Below, one piece after another: positions 48,426 to 60,229 of a stretch of DNA of 64,000 nt. The DNA comes from Rhodocyclus tenuis (GTDB taxonomy: Bacteria > Pseudomonadota > Gammaproteobacteria > Burkholderiales > Rhodocyclaceae). Location: contig NZ_JACIGE010000001.1 of the NCBI RefSeq assembly GCF_014197755.1, forward strand, positions 1 through 64,000. Direction: 5' to 3'. The notes under the pieces are model-generated. The model did not search any database. It had not been told where the DNA came from and saw only the letters and a list, made by a program, of their open reading frames with translations. The translations under genes and the position numbers were made by a program. Within the stretch, counting starts at the first letter, position 1. Each line of letters starts with the position of its first letter.

Positions 48426-49007
48426 ATGGCGGGTAAAAAGATACTGATGCTGGTCGGCGATTACGTCGAGGATTACGAGGCGATGGTCCCCTTCCAGACG
48501 CTGATGGCGGTCGGGCATACGGTGCATGCGGTCTGCCCCGACAAGAAAGCCGGTGAGAGTGTCGCCACGGCAATCCACGATTTCGAGGGGCAACAGACCT
48601 ATTCGGAAAAGCGCGGCCACAACTTCGTGCTCAACGCCAGCTTCGCCGAGATTGACGCCAAAGACTACGACGCGCTGCTCATTCCCGGCGGCCGCGCCCC
48701 CGAATACCTGCGCCTCAATCCGCAGGTCATCTCGGTGGTGCAGTATTTCTTCATCGAGGACAAGCCGGTGGCAGCGATCTGCCACGGCGCGCAACTGCTG
48801 GCCGGTGCCAAGGTGCTGAAGGGCCGCCACTGTTCGGCGTATCCCGCCTGTCAGACCGACGTCGAACAGGCGAACGGCACTTACGCCAGGATTGCCATCG
48901 ACGCTGCCGTGACCGACGGCAATCTCGTCACCGCGCCGGCATGGCCGGCGCATCCGGCGTGGATGGCGCAGTTCCTGCAACTGCTCGGCACGCGCATCAG
49001 CCTCTGA
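48426..49007 (+). CDS. DJ-1/PfpI family protein
   Basis: A 193-residue protein; ATG at 48426 with AAGGAGAC upstream. DJ-1/PfpI fold: [18 protein letters not shown] with the conserved Glu, and the nucleophile-elbow Cys in [10 protein letters not shown] (about 119). Members act as deglycases, glyoxalases or chaperones. No neighbour indicates which. It ends in a strong terminator. Confidence 0.9.
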   Translation: MAGKKILMLVGDYVEDYEAMVPFQTLMAVGHTVHAVCPDKKAGESVATAIHDFEGQQTYSEKRGHNFVLNASFAEIDAKDYDALLIPGGRAPEYLRLNPQVISVVQYFFIEDKPVAAICHGAQLLAGAKVLKGRHCSAYPACQTDVEQANGTYARIAIDAAVTDGNLVTAPAWPAHPAWMAQFLQLLGTRISL

Positions 49008-49043
49008 GGCAGCAGCGACGGCAGGTGCTGCTGGCGACAGGCA

Positions 49044-49076
49044 AACGGGGATGCAGAGGGCATCCCCGTTTTCTTT
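49044..49076 (+). terminator. Intrinsic terminator after DJ-1/PfpI gene
   Basis: AAACGGGGATGC pairs perfectly with GCATCCCCGTTT across a 5-nt loop and is followed by TTCTTTT. It lies 36 nt after the stop. Confidence 0.9.
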
Positions 49077-49188
49077 TGCTGAAGCGGAATTGATGCGGCG
49101 CGAACAGCAGGAGCGAAGCCCACGTCGCGCCGCGGAGTCTCTATACGCCGCTGTTTATCCGGACTCTTCCGGCAAACAGCGCGCTGAC

Positions 49189-49668
49189 TCAGGGATTGCG
49201 CGGCGCCGGGCGGGGCCGCATGTCCTTGCGCTGGACGGCATGCATCTCCTCGAAGGTCTTTTTCTGCTCCGCGCTCAGCGTCGCGTAAAAGTCCTTCAGC
49301 GCCGTGACGTAGTCGCTCATATGCTCCTGACGCGCCTTGCCAAGCGCCAGCATCTTCTCGGCGCGCTCGGGCGTCGTCAGCCTCGCCCAGTCTTCGCGCG
49401 ATTCGCCGCCCGCAGTCGCGGGTCTGGGCCGCTCGGAATCGATCAGCTTCTTCCAGCCGGCCTCCTGTTCGCCACTCAGCTTCAGCGCATCGTGCAACTG
49501 CTGGTGATGTCGCTCGACATCCTTGCCGTGGCCCTCGTAATGCGCCTGATGCCCGTCGGGCAGCGCACAGCCCGGATCGGCAAGCGCGGGAGATGCCAAA
49601 AAAACTCCCAGCGCGCTGGCGAGCAGGGCGGGAGCGACGAATTTGCGGTAGTGCTGCATGATTTTCAC
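49189..49668 (-). CDS. Spy/CpxP-family periplasmic protein
   Basis: A 159-residue exported protein with signal peptide (to about ALADPG). The mature part is all-helical with LTxxQ-type elements: LKLSGEQEAGWKKLID, LTTPERAEKMLALGKARQEHM and YATLSAEQKKTFEEM. CpxP/Spy proteins are envelope-stress chaperones or metal-responsive inhibitors. No Cpx-type kinase is nearby. His-rich stretch (HQAHYEGHGKDVERHHQQLH) may bind metal. Confidence 0.87.
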   Translation of the reverse strand: MKIMQHYRKFVAPALLASALGVFLASPALADPGCALPDGHQAHYEGHGKDVERHHQQLHDALKLSGEQEAGWKKLIDSERPRPATAGGESREDWARLTTPERAEKMLALGKARQEHMSDYVTALKDFYATLSAEQKKTFEEMHAVQRKDMRPRPAPRNP

Positions 49669-49785
49669 CTCGTTGATGGGTTCATCGATAAACGGCTTGC
49701 GCCAGGAAAGACGGCGCGATTGACGCCCCGCGCGCTCTTCGGTCGGCTGGCGTGCAAGGCAATGCAGGTTCTGCCGGCTTTTTCC

Positions 49786-50400
49786 CTACACCCAGTCCAC
49801 ATCGCCGTCGCCCGAAAAGCTGTCGGCGTCGTCGATACTGCTGCCTGGCGAGTCGTGGTCGTTGTTCACGACGACGTTCTCGGTCAGGGCCTCGGGCGCC
49901 AGCGCATTTGCGCCGGGCAGGAAGCCGGAGTTGCTACCGTGGTTGCCCATCAGGTGTTCGATCCCCTGGAAGAGAAAGGAACCAGCGACGACGCCGGCGG
50001 CGGTCGTCGCCACGTTGCCGAGCAATCCGGAACTGAAGAATGAAGACTGTGCCGGCGCGGTCGCTGCCGGCGGCGATGAAGCCGGCGCCGCGGCATAAGC
50101 GGGTGTCCGGGTAAAAGCGGGCGCCGGCGCCGGCCGGCCCCCCCAGGCATTGCTGTCGAGAAAACCGCCGCCGGCGGGTGCTGCCGACTGTTCGCTGCGC
50201 AAGCGGGCGATTTCCGCCTGTGCGTTCTCGACTGCCTGCTCGAGCAGCAGATTGCGCTGGACCAGCAGGTAGTACGCATCAGGCTGGCTGCGGCAGGCGT
50301 CCGCGATCAGCCGCTCGGCCTCAAGGTCTTTCGGGCCGGTCTGCGCCTGCGCCAGTTGCTGAAGAAAACGGGCGAGCTTTTCACGTTCCTGAGCATTCAC
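49786..50400 (-). CDS. DUF2076 domain protein
   Basis: A 204-residue protein matching the DUF2076 pattern: N-terminal helix (MNAQEREKLARFLQQLAQAQ), a QRNLLLEQAVENAQAEIARL coiled coil, a Pro/Ala-rich linker with GGGFL and WG, a hydrophobic Gly/Ala stretch (GLLGNVATTAAGVVAGSFLF) and an acidic Asp-rich tail. It is probably a cytosolic or membrane-associated YjdM/periplasmic-ligand-like protein; function unknown. Confidence 0.85.
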   Translation of the reverse strand: MNAQEREKLARFLQQLAQAQTGPKDLEAERLIADACRSQPDAYYLLVQRNLLLEQAVENAQAEIARLRSEQSAAPAGGGFLDSNAWGGRPAPAPAFTRTPAYAAAPASSPPAATAPAQSSFFSSGLLGNVATTAAGVVAGSFLFQGIEHLMGNHGSNSGFLPGANALAPEALTENVVVNNDHDSPGSSIDDADSFSGDGDVDWV

Positions 50401-50569
50401 GGAATGACTCCATCCGGTTATGAGACAGAGCCTATCTTGTACCGGATGAAGCGATGCTCAAGTGTCGTGACTGCAACCGTTTGTAAGCTGGTGTTGCTGT
50501 CGGCGACGGGCGGGCGCGCGATCATGGCCCGCCCGCCGCCGGCAGTGCCGCCGCAACTGCCTGGCGCGG

Positions 50570-53086
<2,517 letters not shown>

Positions 53087-53307
53087 GGATGAACAGGGCT
53101 TTCGTTGCGGAAATTTGCGCGCCATCAAGGCGAACTGGCCGAAAACAATACACCAAGTCGGCCACAACTGACGCGCGACATCGGCAAACGGCGGTGATTT
53201 GCGAAGCACTTGCCGGCGCAATGCGCGGCGAGGACGCGCGACGCGCCGCCCCAATGCCGTGGAAACAGCGCATTACAGCGCGAGCGGCAAGGCGCTGCGC
53301 ACCCGAT

Positions 53308-53617
53308 CTACTTGGCGGAGGCGTCGGGCAAGCGTCGATCGATCAGGCGAATCGCGCTTGCCGATACCTGATAGATGAGGAAAGCGCGGCAGTTGCCGAA
53401 GCTGCGGGACAGGGATTCGTCGGCATCCGTGGCGACGGCAACGCGCACCGATCCGGGCATGTCGCCTTCCTCGTAGCCGACCAGCAGTGGCTCGGCATCC
53501 TCGATGATGCTTGCCTGGAGAGTGCCGCGCAGATAGCCGAAGACCCGGCTCGGTCTGGCTGCGCGCAGCCAGACCGATGCGCAAGGCCACGTCGCGCGGC
53601 AGTCCGCCTGAGCGCAT
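53308..53617 (-). pseudogene. Frameshifted, truncated NifX/NafY-family remnant
   Basis: Starts at 53617 behind TAGGAGAGCACC, 9 nt after the ferredoxin stop. The first frame gives MRSGGLPRDVALRIGLAARS, which resembles the start of the N-terminal domain of NafY-type proteins. The sequence then makes sense only in another frame: SRVFGYLRGTLQ, then MPGSVRVAVATDADESLSRS and FGNCRAFLIYQVSASAIRL, the first half of a NifX/NifB-type cofactor-binding domain, ending at 53308. The second half of that domain is missing. An internal ATG at 53460 with AGGAAGG would allow a 50-residue product. NifX-family proteins carry nitrogenase cofactor precursors. Family call is moderate. Confidence 0.6.
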
Positions 53618-53626
53618 GGTGCTCTC

Positions 53627-53809
53627 CTAGACGGGGTGGATGCAGTCCGCGGAGCACGCCGAAACGCATTCCGGAACGCCATCGCATTCGTCGCAGGTTG
53701 CGGCGTTGATCGAATAAATGCCCTTCTTGCTCACGATCGAGCCGGTCGGGCAGGCGGCTTTGCAGTCGCCGCAGGTGGAACAGGTTTCAGTGTCGATTGC
53801 CATGGCCAT
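53627..53809 (-). CDS. fdxN: Low-potential ferredoxin, VnfFd/FdxN type
   Basis: A 60-residue 2[4Fe-4S] ferredoxin; start MAMAIDTETC. The first cluster motif is CSTCGDCKAACP (CxxCxxCxxxCP). The second is CDECDGVPECVSACSADC, with the longer CxxC-x5-CxxxC spacing seen in nitrogenase-linked FdxN and VnfFd proteins. It lies downstream of anfA and is preceded by its own sigma-54 promoter and AnfA-like palindromes, so it is most likely the electron donor to the iron-only nitrogenase reductase AnfH. The much longer open frame upstream of this start is the antisense shadow of anfA and the intergenic region. Confidence 0.92.
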   Translation of the reverse strand: MAMAIDTETCSTCGDCKAACPTGSIVSKKGIYSINAATCDECDGVPECVSACSADCIHPV

Positions 53810-53939
53810 GCGGGTATCTCCTGAAGTGATCGAATCCGGGCAGACATCACGGCGAGCCCTGCGCCGCCGACGCGCGGCAGCTGCGGCAAGGCCTTGCGCG
53901 CCTGACGGGTTAGGCGCTGCGCTCGCCCACGAGACGTTC

Positions 53940-53955
53940 TGCAAGTCTCGTGCCT
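53940..53955 (-). promoter_or_regulatory. Sigma-54 promoter for the ferredoxin gene
   Basis: Minus strand reads AGGCACGAGACTTGCA, one mismatch from consensus TGGCACG-N4-TTGCA, with GG and GC 10 bp apart. It lies 131 nt upstream of the ferredoxin ATG. Confidence 0.8.
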
Positions 53956-54045
53956 TCGCCCGCCGGGACTGGCTGCCGGTGCCGTATCCGCGCCGTCGCG
54001 GTGGTTCAGGCACCGGGATGCCCGGAGACAGGTTGCGCCATTGTG

Positions 54046-54086
54046 TTCGCGAACGTACGAACGGCATGTCGACGTACCGTCGCGAA
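54046..54086 (-). promoter_or_regulatory. Proposed AnfA-binding sites upstream of the ferredoxin promoter
   Basis: TTCGCGAACGTACGAA (54046-54061) is nearly identical to the palindrome in front of anfH (TTCGCAAACGTGCGAA); the two differences preserve symmetry. A second, weaker copy on the minus strand (TTCGCGACGGTACGTC, 54086-54071) is centred 25 bp away. They sit about 90-130 bp upstream of the sigma-54 promoter, the usual enhancer distance. Assignment to AnfA is inference. Confidence 0.6.
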
Positions 54087-54090
54087 CGCT

Positions 54091-55677
54091 TCAGCGATAC
54101 TCGCGATAGCTCAAGCCGTACTTGCCCATGCGCAGGCCGAGGATGCGCCGGGTCAGGCCGAGATGGTTGGCGGCCAGTGTCATGTTGCCCTGATTGACCT
54201 TGAGCGCATCGACGATCATCTCGTATTCGACGGCGGCGAGTTTCGTGTCGAGCGTGCCGCCGTCGGCCGATTTGGCGAGCACCGGCAACTGCAGCGACGC
54301 CGGCAGGTTGTAGCCATGGATGACCCCGTCCTCGGCGAGCAGCATCGCGCGTTCGATGACGTTTTCGAGTTCGCGCACATTGCCCGGCCAGTGGTAGCAG
54401 AGCAGCATGTTGATCGCCGGCGTCGAGATGCGCTCGACCGCGATTCCCATTTCGCGCGCGAACCTGGCGACGAAATAATCGGCCAGCGCGATGATGTCGT
54501 TGCCGCGCTCGCGCAAGGGTGGAATGGTGATCGGGAAGACGTTGAGCCGGTAATAGAGGTCTTCGCGGAAAGTGTTGTTGGCGACCATCTCGACCAGATT
54601 GCGGTTGGTCGCCGCCAGGATGCGCAGCTTGACCTTGATCGTCGTGTTGCCGCCGACGCGCTCGAAGCTCCGCTCCTGCAGCACGCGCAGCAGCTTCGCC
54701 TGCATCGGCAGCGACAACTCGCCGACCTCGTCGAGGAAGATGGTGCCGCCATCGGCTTCCTCGAAGCGGCCGCGACGCATCGTCGTCGCGCCGGTGAACG
54801 ATCCCTTTTCGTGACCGAACAGTTCGCTCTCGATGATGCTCTCGGGCAGCGAGGCGCAATTGAACTTGACGAAGGGCCCGGACGCACACGGACTGTTGTA
54901 ATGCACGGCGCTGGCGACCAGCTCCTTGCCGACGCCGCTTTCGCCGAGGATCAGCACGGTGGTCATCGACTTCGACACCTTCTCGATCAGCCTGTAGGCG
55001 TCGAGCATCGGTTTTGAATTGCCGATGATGTTGCTCGGCCGGAAGCGTTCCTTGAGCGCACTGCGCAGGCGCGAGTTCTCGTCCTCGAGACGCGAGGCGT
55101 AGAAGTTCTCGACCATGTACAGCTCGACCGCCTGCGCCGTCACCGCGGCGAGCACGCCGAGGATTTCGACATCGAGGCCAAGCAGCCGCCGGTTGTCGTA
55201 AAGGCGCTCGGCGCTGATCGTTCCCATCACCTTGCGCCCGCGCAGGATCGGCACGCAGATGAACGACAGCTTGGCATCCGGACGATTGTCATGACTGCCG
55301 GTACGGTTGAGAAAGTCGGGTTCGTCACCGATGCGCGGCACGACGATGCTCTGCCCGCTTTCGACCACCTTGCCGGTAATCCCCTCGCCGAGGTGATAGA
55401 CGCCCTTGGCCGCCTCGTCTTCGGTCAGGCCGATGCTCTCGTGCACGAAGATCTTGCCGGTGCCCGGGTCGTACAGGCTGACCATGCCGCGAATGACCTT
55501 CATGTGCCGCTGCATCAGGCCAAGCAGCACATGCAGGATGTTCGACAGATCGCCGCAATCGCTGGTGATGCGGCTCATCTCGTAAAGCAGCGGCAGCAGG
55601 TTGGTGCGGCACTCGCCGAGATTGGTCTCGCAAAGTTTGGGCACGGCTCTGCTGGCAGGCTTACCGGTGGCGAGCAT
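54091..55677 (-). CDS. anfA: Iron-only nitrogenase transcriptional activator AnfA
   Basis: A 528-residue NifA-family enhancer-binding protein; ATG at 55677 chosen for AAAGGGG upstream. GAF domain about 35-170 (LSNILHVLLGLMQRHMKVIRGMVSLYDP), AAA+ domain about 205-445 with GESGVGKE, sigma-54 loop GSFTGA and IFLDEVGE, and C-terminal Fis-type HTH (MTLAANHLGLTRRILGLRM). Two N-terminal cysteines (C16, C23) precede the GAF domain; the VnfA/AnfA group uses N-terminal cysteines to sense iron-sulfur status. It should drive anfH and the ferredoxin with sigma-54 when molybdenum is absent. Assignment as AnfA rather than NifA rests on the adjacent anf genes and the Mo-box in its promoter. Confidence 0.92.
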   Translation of the reverse strand: MLATGKPASRAVPKLCETNLGECRTNLLPLLYEMSRITSDCGDLSNILHVLLGLMQRHMKVIRGMVSLYDPGTGKIFVHESIGLTEDEAAKGVYHLGEGITGKVVESGQSIVVPRIGDEPDFLNRTGSHDNRPDAKLSFICVPILRGRKVMGTISAERLYDNRRLLGLDVEILGVLAAVTAQAVELYMVENFYASRLEDENSRLRSALKERFRPSNIIGNSKPMLDAYRLIEKVSKSMTTVLILGESGVGKELVASAVHYNSPCASGPFVKFNCASLPESIIESELFGHEKGSFTGATTMRRGRFEEADGGTIFLDEVGELSLPMQAKLLRVLQERSFERVGGNTTIKVKLRILAATNRNLVEMVANNTFREDLYYRLNVFPITIPPLRERGNDIIALADYFVARFAREMGIAVERISTPAINMLLCYHWPGNVRELENVIERAMLLAEDGVIHGYNLPASLQLPVLAKSADGGTLDTKLAAVEYEMIVDALKVNQGNMTLAANHLGLTRRILGLRMGKYGLSYREYR

Positions 55678-55910
55678 GAAAGCCCCTTTGCGGAACGCGA
55701 CTGCGCTCTGCTTGCGGCAGCGAGCGGCAAGGCAGCCGGGCGCGCCGGGCGGAGTGCCGGCGTCGCCGGGAAAGACAAGGCCACGGCAAGCGGCAGGCGG
55801 CAAGCGGCCAAGCCGTTCCGGCGTCGGCAGCGACCGGCGAATATCCGTGCGGTCGATGAAAATCAGGAGAAACAGGCATTTTCTTTCGCCCAAAGAGAGG
55901 TTCTTGTCGC

Positions 55911-55942
55911 CGTAATATAGCGCCATACATAGCGCAGACCAA
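55911..55942 (-). promoter_or_regulatory. anfA promoter overlapped by a ModE-type Mo-box
   Basis: Minus strand: -35-like TTGGTC (55942-55937), 17-bp spacer, -10 TATATT (55919-55914). The inverted repeat CGTAATATA - 6 bp - TACATAGCG (55911-55934) covers the -10 and most of the spacer. It differs from the Mo-box consensus (CGYTATATA-N6-TATATARCG) at one position in each arm and also fits TATAT-N7-TAYAT with one mismatch. In Rhodobacter capsulatus, ModE-type proteins MopA/MopB repress anfA through such a box. The ATG is 234 nt downstream. Confidence 0.75.
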
Positions 55943-56230
55943 AACAGGCGCGGCCCACCGTCGCTGCAAGCACCCGTCATCCGCCGACGGCGGCCGACAG
56001 CAAACCCGCGCGCCCGGCGGGGCGAGGCAAAATCGGTGCCATCGCAAGTGCCCCGGGTGAAACCGGCGGGGAGCGCTATGGTTGCACGCACTTACCGCCT
56101 GCCGGATCATCAGGCTGTCCCTCACGGATGTACTCACGGCGGCAGAACGATTCAGGCATATGCCGGCGGGAGTGGCTTGGCAGGGCTGCAATCAGCGCAC
56201 CCTGCGTTATCGACATAAGGAGTCTGGAAA

Positions 56231-56659
56231 ATGGCAATCAGCGCAAGAAACGTATTCAAGGGCAAGGTCACCAGCATCAAGGAAGGACCGATCAACGCCG
56301 AAGTCGAAATCACCACCGCCGGTGGCGACACCATCGTCGCCACGCTCACCGACGCCAGCGTCAAGTCGCTCGCGCTGGCCGTCGGCAAGGACGCCGTCGG
56401 CGTCGTCAAGGCGTCCTGGGTGACGCTGCTCGCCGGCACGCCGGAATACCGCTTCAGCGCCCGCAATCAGTTGCCGGGCACGGTCACCGGTCTGGGCAAG
56501 GGCGCGATCAACGACCTGGTGACGATCAAGCTCGCCGGCGGCTCGACGGTCAGCGCCGTCGTCACGCACGAGGCGATCACCGAACTGGGCTTGAAGGAAG
56601 GCTCTTCCGTCGTCGCCCTGTTCAAAGCCAGCCACGTTCTCGTCGGCGTTCCGGCCTGA
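56231..56659 (+). CDS. Molbindin with two Mop (TOBE) domains
   Basis: A 142-residue cytosolic protein made of two tandem Mop domains (about 1-69 and 73-142), each opening with SARN followed by a GKVTSI/GTVTGL strand, an AE/DLVTIKLAGG strand and a KASHVLVG-type end. AAGGAG precedes the ATG. Mop proteins bind molybdate or tungstate as oligomers and store it or buffer its level. It is divergent from anfA. In R. capsulatus, mop and anfA are both controlled by ModE-type regulators through Mo-boxes, so the neighbourhood is functionally coherent. No second Mo-box is evident in front of this gene. Confidence 0.92.
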   Translation: MAISARNVFKGKVTSIKEGPINAEVEITTAGGDTIVATLTDASVKSLALAVGKDAVGVVKASWVTLLAGTPEYRFSARNQLPGTVTGLGKGAINDLVTIKLAGGSTVSAVVTHEAITELGLKEGSSVVALFKASHVLVGVPA

Positions 56660-56719
56660 AACTGACGGCAGTGGCAGATCGACGCGCTGCGCGATCGGCG
56701 TAGCGCGTCCGAGGAAATC

Positions 56720-56742
56720 GACGGGGACCCTGGGTCCCCGTC
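56720..56742 (+). terminator. Hairpin after the molbindin gene
   Basis: GACGGGGACCC (56720-56730) and its complement GGGTCCCCGTC form an 11-bp stem with almost no loop; only GTCGTTTC follows, so it is a weak intrinsic terminator or RNA 3'-end structure. Apart from the anfH control elements, 56660-57263 contains no gene. Confidence 0.5.
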
Positions 56743-56920
56743 GTCGTTTCAGCGGCGGCTCATCGCCCGGGCCGGGAAACGCCCCGCAGCGCCAGCGCAC
56801 AAGCCCGATCACCCAAGCTGCCGCAGTGGCGCCCGCCGCAGCGCGCGTGCAGCTGCGGCCGGCCTCCCCGCATTATCGCCAGCGGCGCCCACTGAGCGAT
56901 TTACGAGCTGAAGAAAAACG

Positions 56921-56960
56921 TTCGCAAACGTGCGAATCGCAGCCGATCCTTCGCAAACGT
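56921..56960 (+). promoter_or_regulatory. Proposed AnfA-binding sites upstream of anfH
   Basis: TTCGCA-AACG-TGCGAA (56921-56936) is a perfect palindrome. Its left half recurs as TTCGCAAACGT at 56950-56960, 29 bp downstream in register. They are 116-155 bp upstream of the sigma-54 promoter. The same motif occurs in front of the ferredoxin gene, so both are probably bound by AnfA. Confidence 0.65.
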
Positions 56961-57075
56961 AAAAATGCCGCGGCGCCGAAAGTACCGGCGAAAGCAGCGA
57001 AAGCCGCACACCCCTGCGCAATTTCACTGGCAAATCAAGGCCGGACCTCCTGAATATCCCCGCTCCCGCTGCGCC

Positions 57076-57091
57076 TGGCACAGTCCATGCA
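57076..57091 (+). promoter_or_regulatory. anfHp: Sigma-54 promoter of the anf operon
   Basis: TGGCACAGTCCATGCA: perfect -24 box, one mismatch in the -12 box, 10 bp between GG and GC. The predicted start site is near 57103, giving a leader of about 160 nt before anfH. Confidence 0.8.
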
Positions 57092-57251
57092 ATTACCAGC
57101 TGCGTACGGCTCGCACAGTTGGCAGCGAAGGAGTGATAACCGCCGATTCCAAAATCGGCAATCAATATCTCCGCTGGAATATATCGACGAGTCCGTCGAC
57201 CGGTGTGCGTACGCACGGCATGCGGATTATCTGATTTTCACGATTAACTGA

Positions 57252-58091
<840 letters not shown>

Positions 58092-58128
58092 GAAAAGTCC
58101 GGACATTCAGGACTTCAATCATTGAGCA

Positions 58129-58152
58129 AGCAATTCCTTCACGGGAATTGCT
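58129..58152 (+). promoter_or_regulatory. Stem-loop between anfH and anfD
   Basis: AGCAATTCC (58129-58137) pairs perfectly with GGAATTGCT (58144-58152), 6-nt loop, no T-run. Similar stem-loops after nifH protect the 3' end of a processed nifH mRNA and raise reductase output over the dinitrogenase. The same role is likely here. Confidence 0.65.
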
Positions 58153-58183
58153 GCCCAACTCTCATACAGGCAAAGGAGATTGA

Positions 58184-59779
<1,596 letters not shown>

Positions 59780-59790
59780 GGAGTTCAACC

Positions 59791-60219
59791 ATGAGTGTTA
59801 CTGCAAAACAGGCCAAGGCTGCCGAGCGGAAGTACCAGCCGATCTACACCAGCAATCCGCTGGCCGACTGCGACCCCCTCACCCAGGAGCGCGTCGGTCA
59901 GCTGGAAAACTACATCATGAAGCACTGCCTGTGGCAGTTCAATTCACGCGGCTGGGACCGGCGCAAGCAGAACGCCGGCATCCTCGGCAAGACCGCCCAG
60001 CTGCTCTGCGGCGAGCCGGTCGACAACCCGACGCCGCTGGAGAAGTGCTACTGGGTAGATGCCGTCTGCCTCGACCGCGCGTACCGGGAGCTCTTTCCGT
60101 GGATCACCACCCTGCCCGCGGACGAGATCAAGGCCCTGATCAAGGCGCTGCACGCGCGTCTGGACTGGCTGACCATCGACGGTTCCCTGAACACCGAACT
60201 GATCGTCCAGAACTACTAA
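59791..60219 (+). CDS. anfG: Iron-only nitrogenase delta subunit
   Basis: A 142-residue protein, 11 nt after anfD with AAGGAG upstream. The delta subunit exists only in alternative (V or Fe-only) nitrogenases. Typical features are NYIMKHCLWQFNSRGWDRRKQN and EKCYWVDAVCLDRAY, with the C-terminal helix ending LIVQNY. It binds AnfD near the cofactor and is needed for assembly of the active complex. Its presence excludes a Mo-type nifDK operon. Confidence 0.96.
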   Translation: MSVTAKQAKAAERKYQPIYTSNPLADCDPLTQERVGQLENYIMKHCLWQFNSRGWDRRKQNAGILGKTAQLLCGEPVDNPTPLEKCYWVDAVCLDRAYRELFPWITTLPADEIKALIKALHARLDWLTIDGSLNTELIVQNY

Positions 60220-60229
60220 GGAAATCGCC

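Noticed and set aside
53810-54889. N-terminal 360-codon extension of the ferredoxin frame
   Set aside because: It runs through anfA in another frame and has no protein-like character; the 60-residue ferredoxin start fits the family and lies downstream of a sigma-54 promoter.
56165-56200. Sigma-54 promoter in front of the molbindin gene
   Set aside because: TGGC and GC elements are present but the spacing between GG and GC is 9 bp, one short of the required 10.
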